Source of the DNA: Ulva prolifera | Taxonomy: Eukaryota; Chlorophyta; Ulvophyceae; Ulvales; Ulvaceae | DNA: 64,000 nt | Direction: 5' to 3' | NCBI GenBank assembly: GCA_023078555.1 | Contig: CM041201.1 | Location: forward strand, 7,075,172 to 7,139,171 | Shown here: in pieces, positions 11,858 through 23,908 of the stretch | Layout: every line of letters starts with the position of its first letter | Position numbering within the stretch: position 1 is the first letter of the stretch | Program-made: the position numbers and the translations under genes | Notes under the pieces: generated by a model | What the model saw: the letters and a program-made list of their open reading frames with translations, nothing else | Told to the model about the DNA's origin: nothing | Databases searched by the model: none

Positions 11858-12948
11858 GACACAGAGATGAAGCGCGATGACGTGCGTGGTGCGCTATGCC
11901 CTCGCAACCCGGCCATATCCATGCACAAAGCCATGCTCGGCTTGATGATTATTTTTCGGTAATGTTGTCACGGTCGCGTGAAAGCCGTGTGACAAGGCTT
12001 CTATTGCACGTTGCACGGCGGGGCTACATCACAATAAAGTTGTCAACAGAATACCTGGCGTAACCTCAAATATTTACTGGGCACTGTGAGCGTATCGCTT
12101 GCCACGAAACTTTTCGATGCAAGTTTCAACAGCCAAAACATCGTCCTGATGAAGCAACCACTGATGTACTCACTGATCAGGGCACCTAGCAGCGCGAAGA
12201 AAGCGCGATGGAATACGCGATCACGTCCGGTGAGGCATGTGGGGGTTTGAATCGTGCCTTCGCAAATTACATCGTTGAGTTGATCCCTGCAATGTAAAGG
12301 AGTTCAAGGCATGTTCTGTTAGATATAAACTGCCAGTGTGCAGGACTACATGAGTGCAAAACACCCCGCACGCACACCTGGGTAGCAGCAGCGGCCTGCC
12401 TTCATCTGACGTCTCCGCGACGCTCAGCATCCTGCACGAGAAAATCTGTAGACAACGTGTTGCTGCCAAACACAACTACGCTGTTTGCATCGAGCCTGTT
12501 GGCATGTAACGCACCGCCTCAATGGCATGGCAGTGCACGCCTTGTCAGGTCAAAATTGCCAGAACCTCTCTGACTCCATCACGGAGACAGCTATCACTTA
12601 CAAGATGTGTGAGATCTGTATCAAACCCAGAACCGCGTGTGGCCTTGAACATGTCTACGGTCTGAGGCCTTGCGCGCAGCTGAGTATGTAGGGAGTCGAA
12701 AAACGACGTCAGTGTATCCGTGCACGGCCGTGTGAGATGCACCTCTGCGACATGGCGGTAGTGCACACCATGCATAGCAAACGTGTGAACACAGCGCAAA
12801 TGAAAGTATGATGTGTACATTCGAATGCTGCAAGATTATGACAGCGAAGAGAGGCACTCACCACAAGTTGAACGTTGACATTCATTGTTCCATCGCTGTC
12901 ACTGCGTACCTCGCGTTTCGTTGGGCAGGTCTAGCTTATCTGTGCTGG
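11858..12948. other. No recognisable gene
   Basis: This spacer precedes IMP3. Open frames on both strands are short and without motifs. I see no transposon termini. Confidence 0.35.
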
Positions 12949-13875
12949 ATGCGAAAACTCAAATTTCATGAGAAGAAGCTTTTAAAGAAAGTTGACTTCT
13001 TGCAATGGAAGCGCGAGCACAATCACCGCGAATTGCAGGTCTGGCCGCTGCACCACTGCTGCCACTGCGGCGTCACCGACTCAGTGCCAGCAATCTGTGC
13101 ATGTGTTTGCCGAAATACTTCACACTTTGCAGGTGGTAAGGCGCTATCATATTCAAGATCGTGAAGACTACAAGAAGTATAATAAGCTTTGTGGCATGAT
13201 CACCAAGCTCACCAGTTTGCTGCAACGGCTGGAGCCCACTGACGAGGATCGCATTCAGGTCACAGATGAGCTCATAGACAAGTGCGCTTCAGTGCATATA
13301 CATTATGTGTATACTGTAGCACGTCCCACATAAAGGTCGGCGTTGCCATACCAGGCAGGCTCAGGTTGCCAGAAGTAGTCTCCATCGCCTTACCCGACAT
13401 CTACAAAATCCAGCCTATTGTGCATACCAATATCACCATGCGATACTGCAGGCATGCTGCATTAGCTGCGTCAATCACATCCCTCGACTCCGCAGTTTGT
13501 GATTGTAGCATGAGACCACCCCGTGGCTCAGTGCAGGGCGACCTGAGCTGCTCATTCACATGCAGGCTACATCGAATGGGAGTAATCTCCACGAAGAAGA
13601 GCCTGTCGCAGACAGAAAAATTGTCCACAGCATCCTTCTGCCGGCGGCGCCTTTCAGTCGTCATGGTCAAGACCAAAATGTCCGAGAACCTGAGAGAAGC
13701 ATGCACATTCATTGAACAGGGCCACATCCGTGTGGGCCCAGACACAGTCACAGATCCAGCATTCCACGTGACACGAGACATGGAGGACTTTGTGACGTGG
13801 ACAGACACAAGCAAGATCAAGCGCAAGGTCATGAAGTATAACGACAAGCTTGATGACTATGACCTTCTAGACTGA
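12949..13875 (+). CDS. IMP3: U3 small nucleolar ribonucleoprotein protein IMP3
   Basis: Three exons join in frame: 12949-13038, 13133-13281 and 13566-13875. The first begins MRKLKFHEKKLLKKVDFLQW, the conserved IMP3 N-terminus. The second gives VVRRYHIQDREDYKKYN. The third joins through a split lysine codon to give DKLHRMGVISTKKSLS, then ASFCRRRLSVVMVKTKM, an S4 RNA-binding core with FIEQGHIRVGPDTVTDP, and the end KIKRKVMKYNDKLDDYDLLD. The length of about 182 residues is normal. IMP3 works in the nucleolus in the small-subunit processome, pairing U3 snoRNA with pre-18S rRNA. All joints use GT-AG borders, so this is one of the most secure models in the window. Confidence 0.95.
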
Positions 13876-15789
13876 TTACACTGCAAGGAACCCAATGCAT
13901 GTGTTCCATCGCACTCTGGAGGTATTCTCCATGGTGTAGCAGCGTCGCTGTCCACCGCAGTACTTGAGTACTTGCGTGGGACATTCACTCAGGCCAAAGA
14001 CGCAGCCATCAAGCTGCAGCGCGAGCTTTATTGTCCTGGCTGTCGTCCCTGTCATCAGTGCTCTGAGCTGCATGATGTCCGACATGCAGCTGCCCTGGCG
14101 TGCTGTGAGGGACTGAGGGGCTGCTCTAAAATCTTTTGAAGAGTGGCATTGAGTGTGCCCAGCACGGCCTTTGTCCCCCGCACGCTGAACACCGAATAAC
14201 GCCCCTCTTCCAGTTCTGTGGTCCAAGGTCGCAACATTGGTCAGCAGCTGGTCGGTTAGAGTCGCCGGTGGGCTGCCTGACTGCTGGATGCGCCATGTCG
14301 CATCACAGCAGCGGCATTATCGGTAGCATATCTCCGGGGCACAGTTGGCACAGCCTGCTGCGCGCTGGGCGCAGTCTCCAGTAGCTGCATCATTTCTCAT
14401 ATCAGTTTCAGCGCTTGGTGCTGACACCAGCGCATAGTAGTTGCTACCGTGGTGTATGGTGTCGTGCCTGGTAGAGGTCAAGCAGTCTGCTTTGCAGTGT
14501 AAGTTTCCGCCGTTGGCTAGCTCTTATGCTGGTGGCACTATGCCTGAACCACTCAGGTGGCATACACTGCGTGTGGCATTCCACCTGTCTGCGAATGCTG
14601 CCTGTGGCTTTGCATCTTCCTGTCAAGTTCGCCGGGTGATGACTCAGTTCGCTCTCAGTTTGCTCCACCTTTACTCGAGTCATGTGATACACAAAATCTC
14701 CTGGCGTGCATTACAAGGAAGAGACTCGAGGAAAGTTGCACAACGAAAACCAATTTGAAGGCGTTGAAGGATCTGATAACATGCTGCATTTTGTGGACGG
14801 CGACAGTGAAAGCCAAGATGAAAACACAGAGGAGGTGGGCTGACGCCGGGCAAAACGCTCCTGTACACTTACCCGTGCCAAACGACGCTGTGAAACACAT
14901 ATGGGGCTGGTGTCGTCCATGTGAGCGGCCGTATGTCAGCACATGAGTAAACGTGCCACGACAGCAGTGCACAGCCACATCTGCGGCCTCGCTGTTGTAG
15001 CTCAGTTCGCACTGTGGATCAACAGGCACCGGTTGTGATACTCCTTGGGCAGTCGTCGATACAGCATACGCTGTCCAGCCATATCGCGTCTCTCTAGCTC
15101 CGGATGCTGACGATTGTGACGCCTCTGCTGGCCACGGGGCATCAGAGGCGCACCCGCGAAGCGGGCACTGCACAGCTCTGCCTGGCTTGATTTGCACACT
15201 TGCATTGCGTCACAGAATATACTAAGCTTGACTTCGCAGGATGCCTGCAAGTCTGAAAGCGCATGTGTATTTATGATGGCATGGGTCACAGTCAGACATA
15301 TTGCTCAAAGTAAGCATACTGGGAAATGCATGACCGTCACCAAGCGACACAGAGCGCACGTAAGTAATGCATACGGCTGAAGACATGTGGTACGTTTGTG
15401 TGGGCTCGCGAGAATGAATGGCTACATGAGAACACATCCGTGACCAGCCTGCTGGCCCCGAGTTCGCGGAGAAAGTGTGCTCCCTGTTGATGCGACTCCG
15501 GACGAAATCAAGGTGTGAGTGCTGGTGAAAGATGTTGTCTTGATTATCATGACCGCGTGTGCTCTCCGAAATGACGCTCTGGTCGCCGGCGGGATCCCAC
15601 GTCTGGCCAGGCTGTGGAAGGACGCGACCAGGCATTATGCAGTATAATGCAATGTCTGGCGCTGCAAATCGGTACTGGGATGACCGGTTGTGCCGATTGG
15701 CACATCAATCGAGGTTATGACCCTTCCCGCACAGCGCATATATTGAAAACATGATAATAACAACAATTCTAGAAACCGTGTCACCAAAT
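13876..15789. other. Unresolved region with possible minus-strand exons
   Basis: On the minus strand, frames such as RPWTTELEEGRYSVFSVRG (about 14230-14170), PELERRDMAGQRMLYRRLPK (about 15110-15050) and DNIFHQHSHLDFVRSRINRE (about 15545-15480) look more protein-like than background. They could belong to one gene running from about 15635 to 14055. I recognise no family and cannot fix the splicing. Confidence 0.25.
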
Positions 15790-15892
15790 GGGAGTGTGCC
15801 TGAGAGGTTAAAGGGACGGACTCGAAGGTTGCTGTAGCACCGATGTAATCCGTTGGGCTCTGCCCGCGTAGGTTCGAATCCTATCGCTTCCG
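15790..15892 (+). tRNA. tRNA-Ser(CGA) with a 21-base intron
   Basis: The acceptor stem GGGAGTG pairs with CGCTTCC (two G-U pairs) and is followed by discriminator G. The D arm, the anticodon stem ACGGA/TCCGT with loop CTCGAA-A, a long variable arm (GGGC/GCCC stem, class II) and a perfect T arm with GGTTCGAATCC (B box, 15871-15881) are all present. The anticodon CGA reads UCG serine codons. The canonical intron follows base 37 and spans 15827-15847. A run of five T follows at 15899-15903. No CCA is encoded, as expected in a eukaryotic nucleus. Confidence 0.95.
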
Positions 15893-15898
15893 TCTCAC

Positions 15899-15903
15899 TT
15901 TTT
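15899..15903 (+). terminator. RNA polymerase III terminator of the tRNA gene
   Basis: A run of five T lies 7 bases after the mature tRNA end, the standard Pol III stop signal. Confidence 0.85.
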
Positions 15904-17030
15904 GTTGTGATTCATCATCTCGCGCAGGGCATACACTGCGATAACCCCCCCTTCATGAATCCATCGTAGGGGCTCAGCAGCGAAGACCGTGGTCAGGCAT
16001 CTCTCTGCCCCGGCACATCCGACTGATGCACGGCACGAACTAACACAAACACGACCAGTCATCTTTTATGTTGAACTGTACGAAACTAGCTGGCCTCACG
16101 CTACTGCAGTGTGTGAATGCCTGTCGCTGTTCACCTGCATGTGATCGCCAATCAGTCTTTCTGATTCAGGAGCAGAAACGATGTGAGCACCACCGTACAC
16201 CTGCATCCTGGACATCGGTGTTGCCTCACAATTATCCCATGGACACTGCACTTGACTGCCACAGCATTTTGACGTCACTCATCCTGCTGCGATGTCGACC
16301 TGTACATTCCACCGCTATTGCGCCGGCTGTCTGGGAACTCCCAGGTGGGTTGCGGCACATGTACCCTTTACAGTCTGAAGCTGCCACTGTCTTGCGAAGG
16401 AGAGCAGCAACTTGTGACATGTATCATGGTTTTCCGTCAGGTATGGCTGGAAGCCAGGCTAGTCTTGCATGCATGGTGCAGTGGCGCCATATACAGGCGG
16501 TTCGCTCTTGCGCACGATGCCATGTTGTCAGCCGCACTCAGATGTGGCGACAGCGCCATACATTACACCACAAAGGCATTGTGCTATCAGTACAGCCAGA
16601 CTGCTGAACCTCTGCTTCGCGTAGTCTCGGCAGCTACACACATCCAGTCACCCCGGCCGGAGCATACATACCTCTCATTCCGTTGCGGCCTCAGTGCCAT
16701 GGTGCACCCAGCGCCCGGCCGCCAGCCATGTGCGTCGGCTCCCAATTACGGCACATGGACTACCTGCCCGCCCAAATCTAATCGGGCTGAAACACGGCAT
16801 CAACGGAGGACTGCCGTCTGTCAAATGTAGGGGCGCTGGAGAGCACAGCCCAGCCATCTGTTACATCTGTACAAGCCCAGAGACACAATACCGCCGACGC
16901 CTATGCCCCACGCCACAGCCGGCCTCCTCGACAGCACAGAGCAAGCCGTTCACGTGGCCACCCACCGCTTCGCCTTGTGCCCGGACGAAGGCCGCAGCGT
17001 GGGCGCGAAGTTACGCGTGATTACACGTTA
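15904..17030. other. No recognisable gene
   Basis: This is the spacer between the tRNA and the 3' end of the argC homologue, which is on the minus strand. Open frames of up to 179 codons exist on the plus strand but show no domain or motif. A TGTAA motif, the usual green-algal polyadenylation signal, occurs on the minus strand just past the argC stop (about 17019-17023). Confidence 0.35.
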
Positions 17031-19227
17031 TTACGGGAACACCGGCATGAGGTTGATTGCGGTGGTTTCCGGGCAGCCCATCATGACGTTGAGGTTCTGG
17101 ATGGCCTGGCCGGAGGCGCCCTTGCAGACGTTGTCGATTACGGCGATTACGATCGCACGGCCCTTGATGCGGTCCTCAAACACGTTGATCAGCGCAAAGT
17201 TGGAGCCGCGCACGTGCCGCGTCTGCGGCACCTGGCCCTTCGCCAGCACCCTGCATGCAAGTCGGTGAGGACGGCGGGAGCGCGGACGGGCAAGCTGACC
17301 TCACAGCCACGGGGCGTGGCCAGCGCGGGGGGGCTCGGCGCCCACATGCAGTGTTCAACATCCATGCGGTGGCAACCATCAACGCGCACACACAGGGCAG
17401 GGCAACAAAAAAAATCTCTGCCGCACACAGCGTGACCCTTGCAGCGCACGCGACTGCCGCTTGCCGTGCTGGTGTCTTGCGCCCTCATCTATTTGGTTAC
17501 GCAGGGGCGCGGCACACACGCAGTGTAATGGAGGCCGCCACACGATCGGCCCGCAGCACACAGCGTAGCGCAGCACGCACCGCACGAAGTACTCGTCCTT
17601 GTAGAAGTCGGCGAGCGCCTCGCGCAGGCTGTCGGCGGAGGCTCCCTCGGCAAGCTGCACATACATCGTGGACTGCATGCCCCGGGACATCGGGATGAGG
17701 TGCGGCGTGAAGCTGACGCGCACGGCCGCGCCCGCCGCGTCCGCCAGGCCCTGCTCGATCTCCGGCATGTGCCGGTGCGCGCTCACGCCGTACGCTTGCA
17801 TGCCCTCCGTGATCTGCATGCATGAGCCCCATGCATGAGAGCCCTGTCAATGCGTGCCGACTGCATGCATGGCCGGAGCAGTGCCGGTGCGGCTGAGTGC
17901 CCTCCAGACACACCGCAGCGGACCTTCAGCAGATGTCCAGTTGCAAAAGAGGGGGTCACCAGTAGCAATGATGTGCGGGCTGCGGCGGCTCCGGCAATGC
18001 ATGCCTGCTGCCGTTTCTCGCCCCACAACATGCCATGTCGTGGAGGGTAGGTGCAGATGCCTCACGGGCGGGGGGGAGGGGGGCCAGGTGCGCGCCTCAC
18101 AAAACAGGGTGCCCTCCTTGGCCGCTCGGCCCGCTCCGGACACGCCCGACTTGGCATCGATGATGATGCCTTCGCTGCTGATCAGCCCGGCCTTCACCAG
18201 CGGCACGAGCGGCAGCTGCACGGAGGTTGGGTAGCATCCAGGGTTTGCGACGAGGCGCGCGTCGGCGACCGCGGCGCGGTGCAGCTCGGTCAGGCCGTAC
18301 ACCGCCTCCGCCTGCAGCTGCGGCGCCTTGTGCTCGCCGCCGTACCACTCGGCGTACGTGGCGACGTCCCGCAGGCGGAAGTCGGCCGAGAGGTCGACCA
18401 CCTTGACGTGCTGGGGCAGGCCGTTCAGGACCTGCATGCATGAGCGGGACGTGGTGAGGCCAGTGCATCGTAGAGGACCAGGACACCAGGCGCACAGGTT
18501 GTGGGTGCAGGGAACATGGAGAGAGCTCGCTCGCACAAGCGGGCAACGGAGGCTGACTGTTGCAGGCTGTTTCATATGCACCTGTCTTATGAGACATGAG
18601 CACTGAGTGCCGGTGCGTGCAGGTAGTCACTGGGAGAGTCGACCATGCGGTGCTTGGAGGTCTGCACGCACAGTCCACGGCTGGCGCTGCATTCGATGGG
18701 GTGAAAGGGGGACTTAGGCAGACATGCAGAGCTGCGCGAACGACGCAAGTGATTGCGTGAAGGACTCTGGGGAATACAATGGGGGTTCGGCTGGCGTACC
18801 TCTTGTGTGGTGGCATGCGGGAGACAGCAGAAGACAGCATCGATGGCGTCGAAGTCAACGTCAGCGATCTTGACCATCGTCCCCGCCGCTGCAGGCGCTA
18901 AGGAAGGAAAGACGTCCTCAAATTTCTTCCCTGCTGCACGCTCGGCGGTGAGTTGTGTAATTTCCATGTGCGGGTGGTTGGCGCCAAGCCGGATCACTTC
19001 GGCTCCTGTGTAGCCAGACGCGCCCAGGACAGCCACCTTGATGCGCTCATTGTTCGCAACAGCACCCTTCAGATCACCCTGCACATGTGGCCGGCCTTAG
19101 CGTGCTGCGGGCACAGTTTCTCAGCAGATGCGCGGTGAACGCCGGAACCGAGGCAGGTTCCGATGAATTCGCCAGCAACAGCTGCATGGGGCAAGCCGCA
19201 CCTTCGCGGCTTTGCAAGGAGCGCATG
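17031..19227 (-). CDS. ARGC: N-acetyl-gamma-glutamyl-phosphate reductase, plastid type
   Basis: Arginine biosynthesis enzyme that reduces N-acetylglutamyl phosphate to the semialdehyde with NADPH. The exon that begins after an acceptor at about 19083 carries the NADP-binding start [19 protein letters not shown] and [12 protein letters not shown]. The next (about 18440-18100) has [23 protein letters not shown] and [18 protein letters not shown], the active-site cysteine motif, then [15 protein letters not shown]. The following exon has [17 protein letters not shown] and [18 protein letters not shown]. The final exon reads [40 protein letters not shown] and a TAA stop at 17031. The mature frame has no ATG at its start. 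A transit-peptide exon from an ATG near 19227 ([13 protein letters not shown]) is likely, joined in phase 0, but that joint is tentative. Confidence 0.9.
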
Positions 19228-19634
19228 ATGACCTACGACCGATCATCGGTCGGAGTGTATGCATGTTGGCCAGGCTCGCACAGGACATCGTTGATGTCGC
19301 GGATCGCGCTCGGTTGAAGCCGTAGCGAAGTGGAGGGATCCCTGCCAGGGCACAGGCTACGGTAACATCACGCAGGAAGTGCTGTTCGTGCGTCAATCAG
19401 TTATCGTACATTCACCCCATTATCAACTGCTCAACGCGACGCTGGAGCCGCAGCCTGTGCTGGCGTCCGGATCTCTGACGTGCTGGCATGGCATGCGTGC
19501 GGGAGCCTTCCCATCACAGGATCGGAAGGATATGGGCCTGCCACGGACGAGAGATGCTGTACACTACTTTGTTTGCGGGAACTACGCTTCATGATGTGAA
19601 TTTCGTCTGGTGGCCTCGCACTGGGCACATCAGC

Positions 19635-21639
19635 ATGTTGAGACATGTGTCCAGCAACTCGGTCATCGTGGCCTCCGCCGCTTTGAGGATAATATTGATT
19701 TTATATTCTACCTGGCAAGATGAACACTCATCTGTTCGCTACACAGACATCGACTACGATGTGTTCACAGACGCGGCCAAATTCGTGTCCGAAGGTCTGT
19801 GTTCTGAAGGCTTGCTTAGGCAGGCACATAAGTGAGCAGTCCAACTCTCCTAAGCCGCACAACAGCTGAGTGTTTCCGATGACCTGCAGGTGGCAATCCA
19901 TACGATCGCTCGACATTCAGGTCAGACGTCTTCCAACCCATTGTTTCTCCTTGCAGAACGGGCTTGTACAGGGCCACAAACCACAGCCCCTGATCGTACA
20001 GGTACACGCCATTATTGGCATATCTCATGCTCCCCAACCTCAGTCTGCACATTGCCTTTGGGAAGCTGCTCTTTTCAGCTGCCGACATCGCCGTGGCGTT
20101 CCTGGTCCAGCACATTGTGAAGCCGAAATGCGACAGCCAAGGCCTGCCTGCATCAGCGACACATCACATTACACTCATTGCCTTGGCAGCGTGGCTCTTC
20201 AACCCATACACCGCAACCATCTCAACCCGGGGCAATGGAGACTCCCTGGTCGTCCTCATGCAGCTGGGCGTTCTACTGCTCGTTCGAACGAGGCAGAAAA
20301 CGCATGGGGACACTTTCAGTGGTGGTGCTAGGGCATACAGCGAGCTCAGCAACATGGACTCCGAGGTCACAGCTCCAGGGACTGGGCGCATGGCCCTCGC
20401 AGGCGCTCTGTACGGCCTGCTGGTGCATTGGCGCGTCTTCCCAGTCATCTACGGCCCCTCTCTAATGCTTCACATCTGGTCCCAGTCCCACCAGGTGTGG
20501 TGCTCCCCTGTGGTCATACAACCTTTACGGGGCCAGAAATCAAACACTGCAGCAACACCCGCAGTGCACAACCATGAATCATCCTGGCGTGAGCTCCCTT
20601 CCGGGTGTCTCAGCCTTGAGCTTACCGTTGCTACAGCACCCGTTGTATCCACCATCACCAGCTTCCACACATCTTGTCTCCAGACCTCGTGCCCACAGGC
20701 TCTTGAAGACTGCAGCCGTGCTGCAGGCGCCACACAGGCTGCGCACATGGCTGCAAAAATGCCTCGTCTTTGGCGTCCCCGCACTCGCCATCTTCTTCGG
20801 CCTTGGTGCAGTCTTCTACCGCCTCTACGGGAACCACTTCCTGCACGAGACCTTCCTCTACCACGCTGGCCGCCAAGACCCCCGCCACAACTTCTCCCCC
20901 CACTTCCTCTTCACGTACCTGTACCACTTCGGGCCCGTGGATGCAGTAGGCCAGTCCGTGCGGCCCGACGTCCCGCTTTGGCTCAACCCGGGCGCCGGTG
21001 CTCCAGCCTGTATGGCGGCGGCCCTGCTCGCAACGGCCTGGGCATTCACGGACGACCTGGACGTCTCCTGGCTGCTCTCGACCATCGCCTTTGTCGCGCT
21101 CAACAAGGTGTCCACCGCGCAGTACTTTGTGTGGTTCCTCGGCATCTTCCCGGTGGTGCTGCCGGCGGTGTATGCGGGCTGGGGGAGGCTGCAGTGGGCG
21201 GCCGTCGCCTCCTTTGTCGTGAGTCAACTGCTGTGGCTCAGTCAAGCCTATCGGCTCGAGTTCCTGGTGCGTTTCCTCCACAATGGCCAGGCGACATGCG
21301 CAGCCGAACATGCTCTCTGCGTGCTGGTGCTATACGTGTTCTCCCTTGGTGGTCTGCCCTGGTGCTGCATTTGTTCTGTTTCATGTTTTTTTTAATATAA
21401 ATTCTAAGAATATTGGTGATCTGGGCTGGTGCTCGGCCGTACAGCCGCCTGGGCACTGATGATTGATTTATACATCCTTGCCCCGCTCGAGCTGAGCATG
21501 TGGTGAGTGGGGCGTGCAGGGGGAGCCGGTCTTCAAGACGGTTTGGGGCGTGGGCCTGGTGCTGATGGTGTCTCAGGTGCTGCTCTACGGCGCCATCGTC
21601 CATGCAGTCGCCTCGCCCAAGAAGCTCAAGGCTGCGTGA
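19635..21639 (+). CDS. PIGM: GPI mannosyltransferase 1 (PIG-M)
   Basis: This ER membrane enzyme adds the first mannose to the GPI anchor, using dolichol-phosphate mannose. Exon 1 (from 19635) encodes the first membrane helix and [15 protein letters not shown], which holds the catalytic acidic DXD-like motif. A short exon gives [11 protein letters not shown]. The exon from 20002 restores [12 protein letters not shown]. Then come [16 protein letters not shown] and [20 protein letters not shown]. Later exons give [37 protein letters not shown] and [20 protein letters not shown], and the last exon (about 21520-21639) ends ASPKKLKAA. Order, motifs and multiple hydrophobic helices match PIG-M. Intron borders near 20490-20700 are not fixed. 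It works with PIG-X homologues, none of which is visible here. Confidence 0.92.
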
Positions 21640-22806
21640 CCAGCTCGGAGCTTCACCGATGACCTGACAGCAACCGGCCGCCATGGTGCTAGGTGCGACG
21701 TTCAACACATCTGGCTTGATAGTCATGCGAACACAGCAACTGTGCTTCACAATGACCCGCAAGTTTGATCCTGCTGCACTGCTTCGCAGTTGCTCACGCT
21801 GGCTGGTGCGTCCAGGACCTCAGTGCCGTGCAGGGACCTGACTTGAGGAGCTGCTGACCAAAGCACAGCTGGCCAGGACAACGAAGAGCTGCTGGCCCCG
21901 CAAAGGGCACATCATGCATGGCATCACCCCAGCCCAAGTCTGAAGTGCATCTCGAGGACTGGCTGAACTGCACGCCTTGCCTCTCTGCGGTGCTGTTAGG
22001 TCATACGGAGCTGTGCCAGCTGGCTTCCAAGGACTGCACTTCAGAGTTGGGCTGTACGGAATTCCTCTAGATGTAGGTAGCTGACGTGGACAACTGCTGA
22101 CTGCACGTAGGCCTCTGTCAAAACACGGTCGTCATGCGGTGAGGGATGAGGCTAAATTGATGGTGAGTGAACTGAAACGATGGGTCAAGTGGCCTGGGCA
22201 AGCGCATGTCTGGGCAGGACTGGCCCGTACGCAGATACAAGCGCCGAGGTCCAGCAGCAAAGAGCTCAAGCTTTCACAGACCGGGAAGCCAGTGGCAGCG
22301 CCAGAGTAGATCGCGCCAGTCTGCAGATGCTGTGGCACTTGACCCACTGCACCTCGGACCGCAGCAGGCGTCTAAGCATCACTCAAGCCTACAGGAATTG
22401 AACTTGATGCCAACGCCGCTTCATACAATTCAGGACTGGGTGTATGAAGTCGTAGCGGCCTGTGCAGTTTCAGAACCCATTGTGACATGGTTCCCCTGGT
22501 GGCTGATGCAAGACATGCTCAGCTGGGGTGCCTTGAGGAGCAGACTTGAGGAGCAGTCAAATCACGAGCCCAGTGATTTGAAGGATCACACACACGCCTG
22601 TACACATGAACCTGCCACTGTGCAGCTGCATGCAACAGTGCACTACAGCCACTGGTATCACATGGCCTGCGGTTTCGACTTATCGGCTCGGCAACGATCT
22701 GGTGAGGGAGCCCAACCTGCCAGGCGGGTGGTTACACATGCCTATCTCATTGTTTATCATGGGGAGTGATCCCGTGGCTGTGAATATCGGCGGACCAGCT
22801 AGCTCC
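21640..22806. other. Spacer downstream of PIG-M; contains an inverted repeat
   Basis: I find no conserved coding segment. The clearest structure is the inverted repeat at 21930-22054, listed separately. Confidence 0.4.
21930..22054. repeat. Inverted repeat able to form a hairpin
   Basis: CAGCCCAAGTCTGAAGTGCA at 21930-21949 is the reverse complement of 22035-22054 except for one base. The loop is about 85 bases. It could be a fold-back RNA (pre-miRNA-like) or a small transposon remnant. The sequence alone does not decide. Confidence 0.6.
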
Positions 22807-23908
22807 TTAGAGTTCGGTGTGATTGTCTGAAGCCGCCGGCGGATCTTCGTCGTTCGAGGTGTGGAGATACATGCCGTACGATGCCTGCCAGCCTGCAGAA
22901 GTGTCTTTCTTGCTCAGCCCGGCGATCTCATGCTGCCCATTGATCGGTCGCCCATAGGCCCTGCCTGTGTCAGCAAGGAACACGCCAGTGTCTTCGTGCT
23001 TCAGATAAACCTGCACGCAGCGTGGCGCGTGTTGTGGTCCCATGGCTCGAGCATGCCCAGGCCAGGTTGAGTGGGCGATGACCGCACGCATGCTGCCGGC
23101 GTGGTGCCCTTGTCTGATAGCAGCGCACCGTGTTGGCCTTTTCCCACAACGAATTGGCTCCGCTCCAGGAGACAGTCCACACATCTCCTGTGTCTGATTG
23201 GCTGGGGCCACCGTATGCACTCACTTCTTGGTTGCCGGTCAACGGCGACCTGTGCATGTGGCTATGCAGCCACTTTGACGTCTCCACATGATTGAGGCGA
23301 ATTCGTTGGTCCTTGGAGATGGGCATTGTCTGCTGGCAAGGTGCATCCTGCACAGGTTTGATTGTGGCCCGCCACATGCCAGGCGTCAATACAGGCTGCA
23401 TGCCTGCGGGGAGGGCACTCGTCCAGCAATGCATACATATGCAGAGGAAATTTGATCTGCCGTGCAACGCTGTGCAGAGAGGACGATTAGGTCGCTGGCA
23501 TCGGTGCCACATAGCATGCAGGGCTCTGCCAGATAGCTCGCACTTCTGTTCCGATGATCTCCCAATAGCCTCCGCCATCATCCCCATGCTCTAAGCCTGC
23601 ACCATAAACACGTCGGGCACATCTTCGGGAACTGGACGACCGGTGCTCAGGCCAAACGCACCTGTTACAGACTGTTGACCACTGCCAGAGCCGTATGGGA
23701 TCTCGTGGGAGTGCAAGAAGGCGCCCCTCAAGTTTCGGAGCTTGATGACGCTTCGGCAGGTTACCTGCATGCCCATAATTCCCTGTTTCTGGCGTTCACC
23801 GTGCCGACCATCAGCCACAGCGGGCCAGTGTGATCAACATACATGTTGGCCAGCCACCACCACGATCACACCGATCAGTGCGTTCAAGAAGATGGCCGTT
23901 GATATCAT
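22807..23908 (-). CDS. SDF2: SDF2-like ER protein with three MIR domains
   Basis: Exon 1 (23908-23843) is a signal peptide, MISTAIFLNALIGVIVVVAG. It joins in phase 0 to exon 2 at 23764, which begins VTCRSVIKLRNLRGAFLHSH and continues PYGSGSGQQSVT. The next exon supplies GDDGGGYWEIIGTE. Then come RIRLNHVETSKWLHSHMHRS with PLTGNQEVSAYGG and DTGDVWTVSW. The last exon gives VYLKHEDTGVFLADTGRAYG, INGQHEIAGLS and GMYLHT. These are three MIR repeats, as in plant SDF2, which acts with ERdj3 and BiP in ER quality control of glycoproteins. The protein ends NHTEL, an HDEL/KDEL-type retrieval signal with T in place of D. The length is near the family norm of about 210 residues. Confidence 0.92.

Noticed and set aside
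20015-21400. 461-codon continuous plus-strand frame in PIG-M
   Set aside because: Its first third is true PIG-M exon, but it then reads through introns and shifts away from the conserved frame, which continues in a different phase from about 20700.
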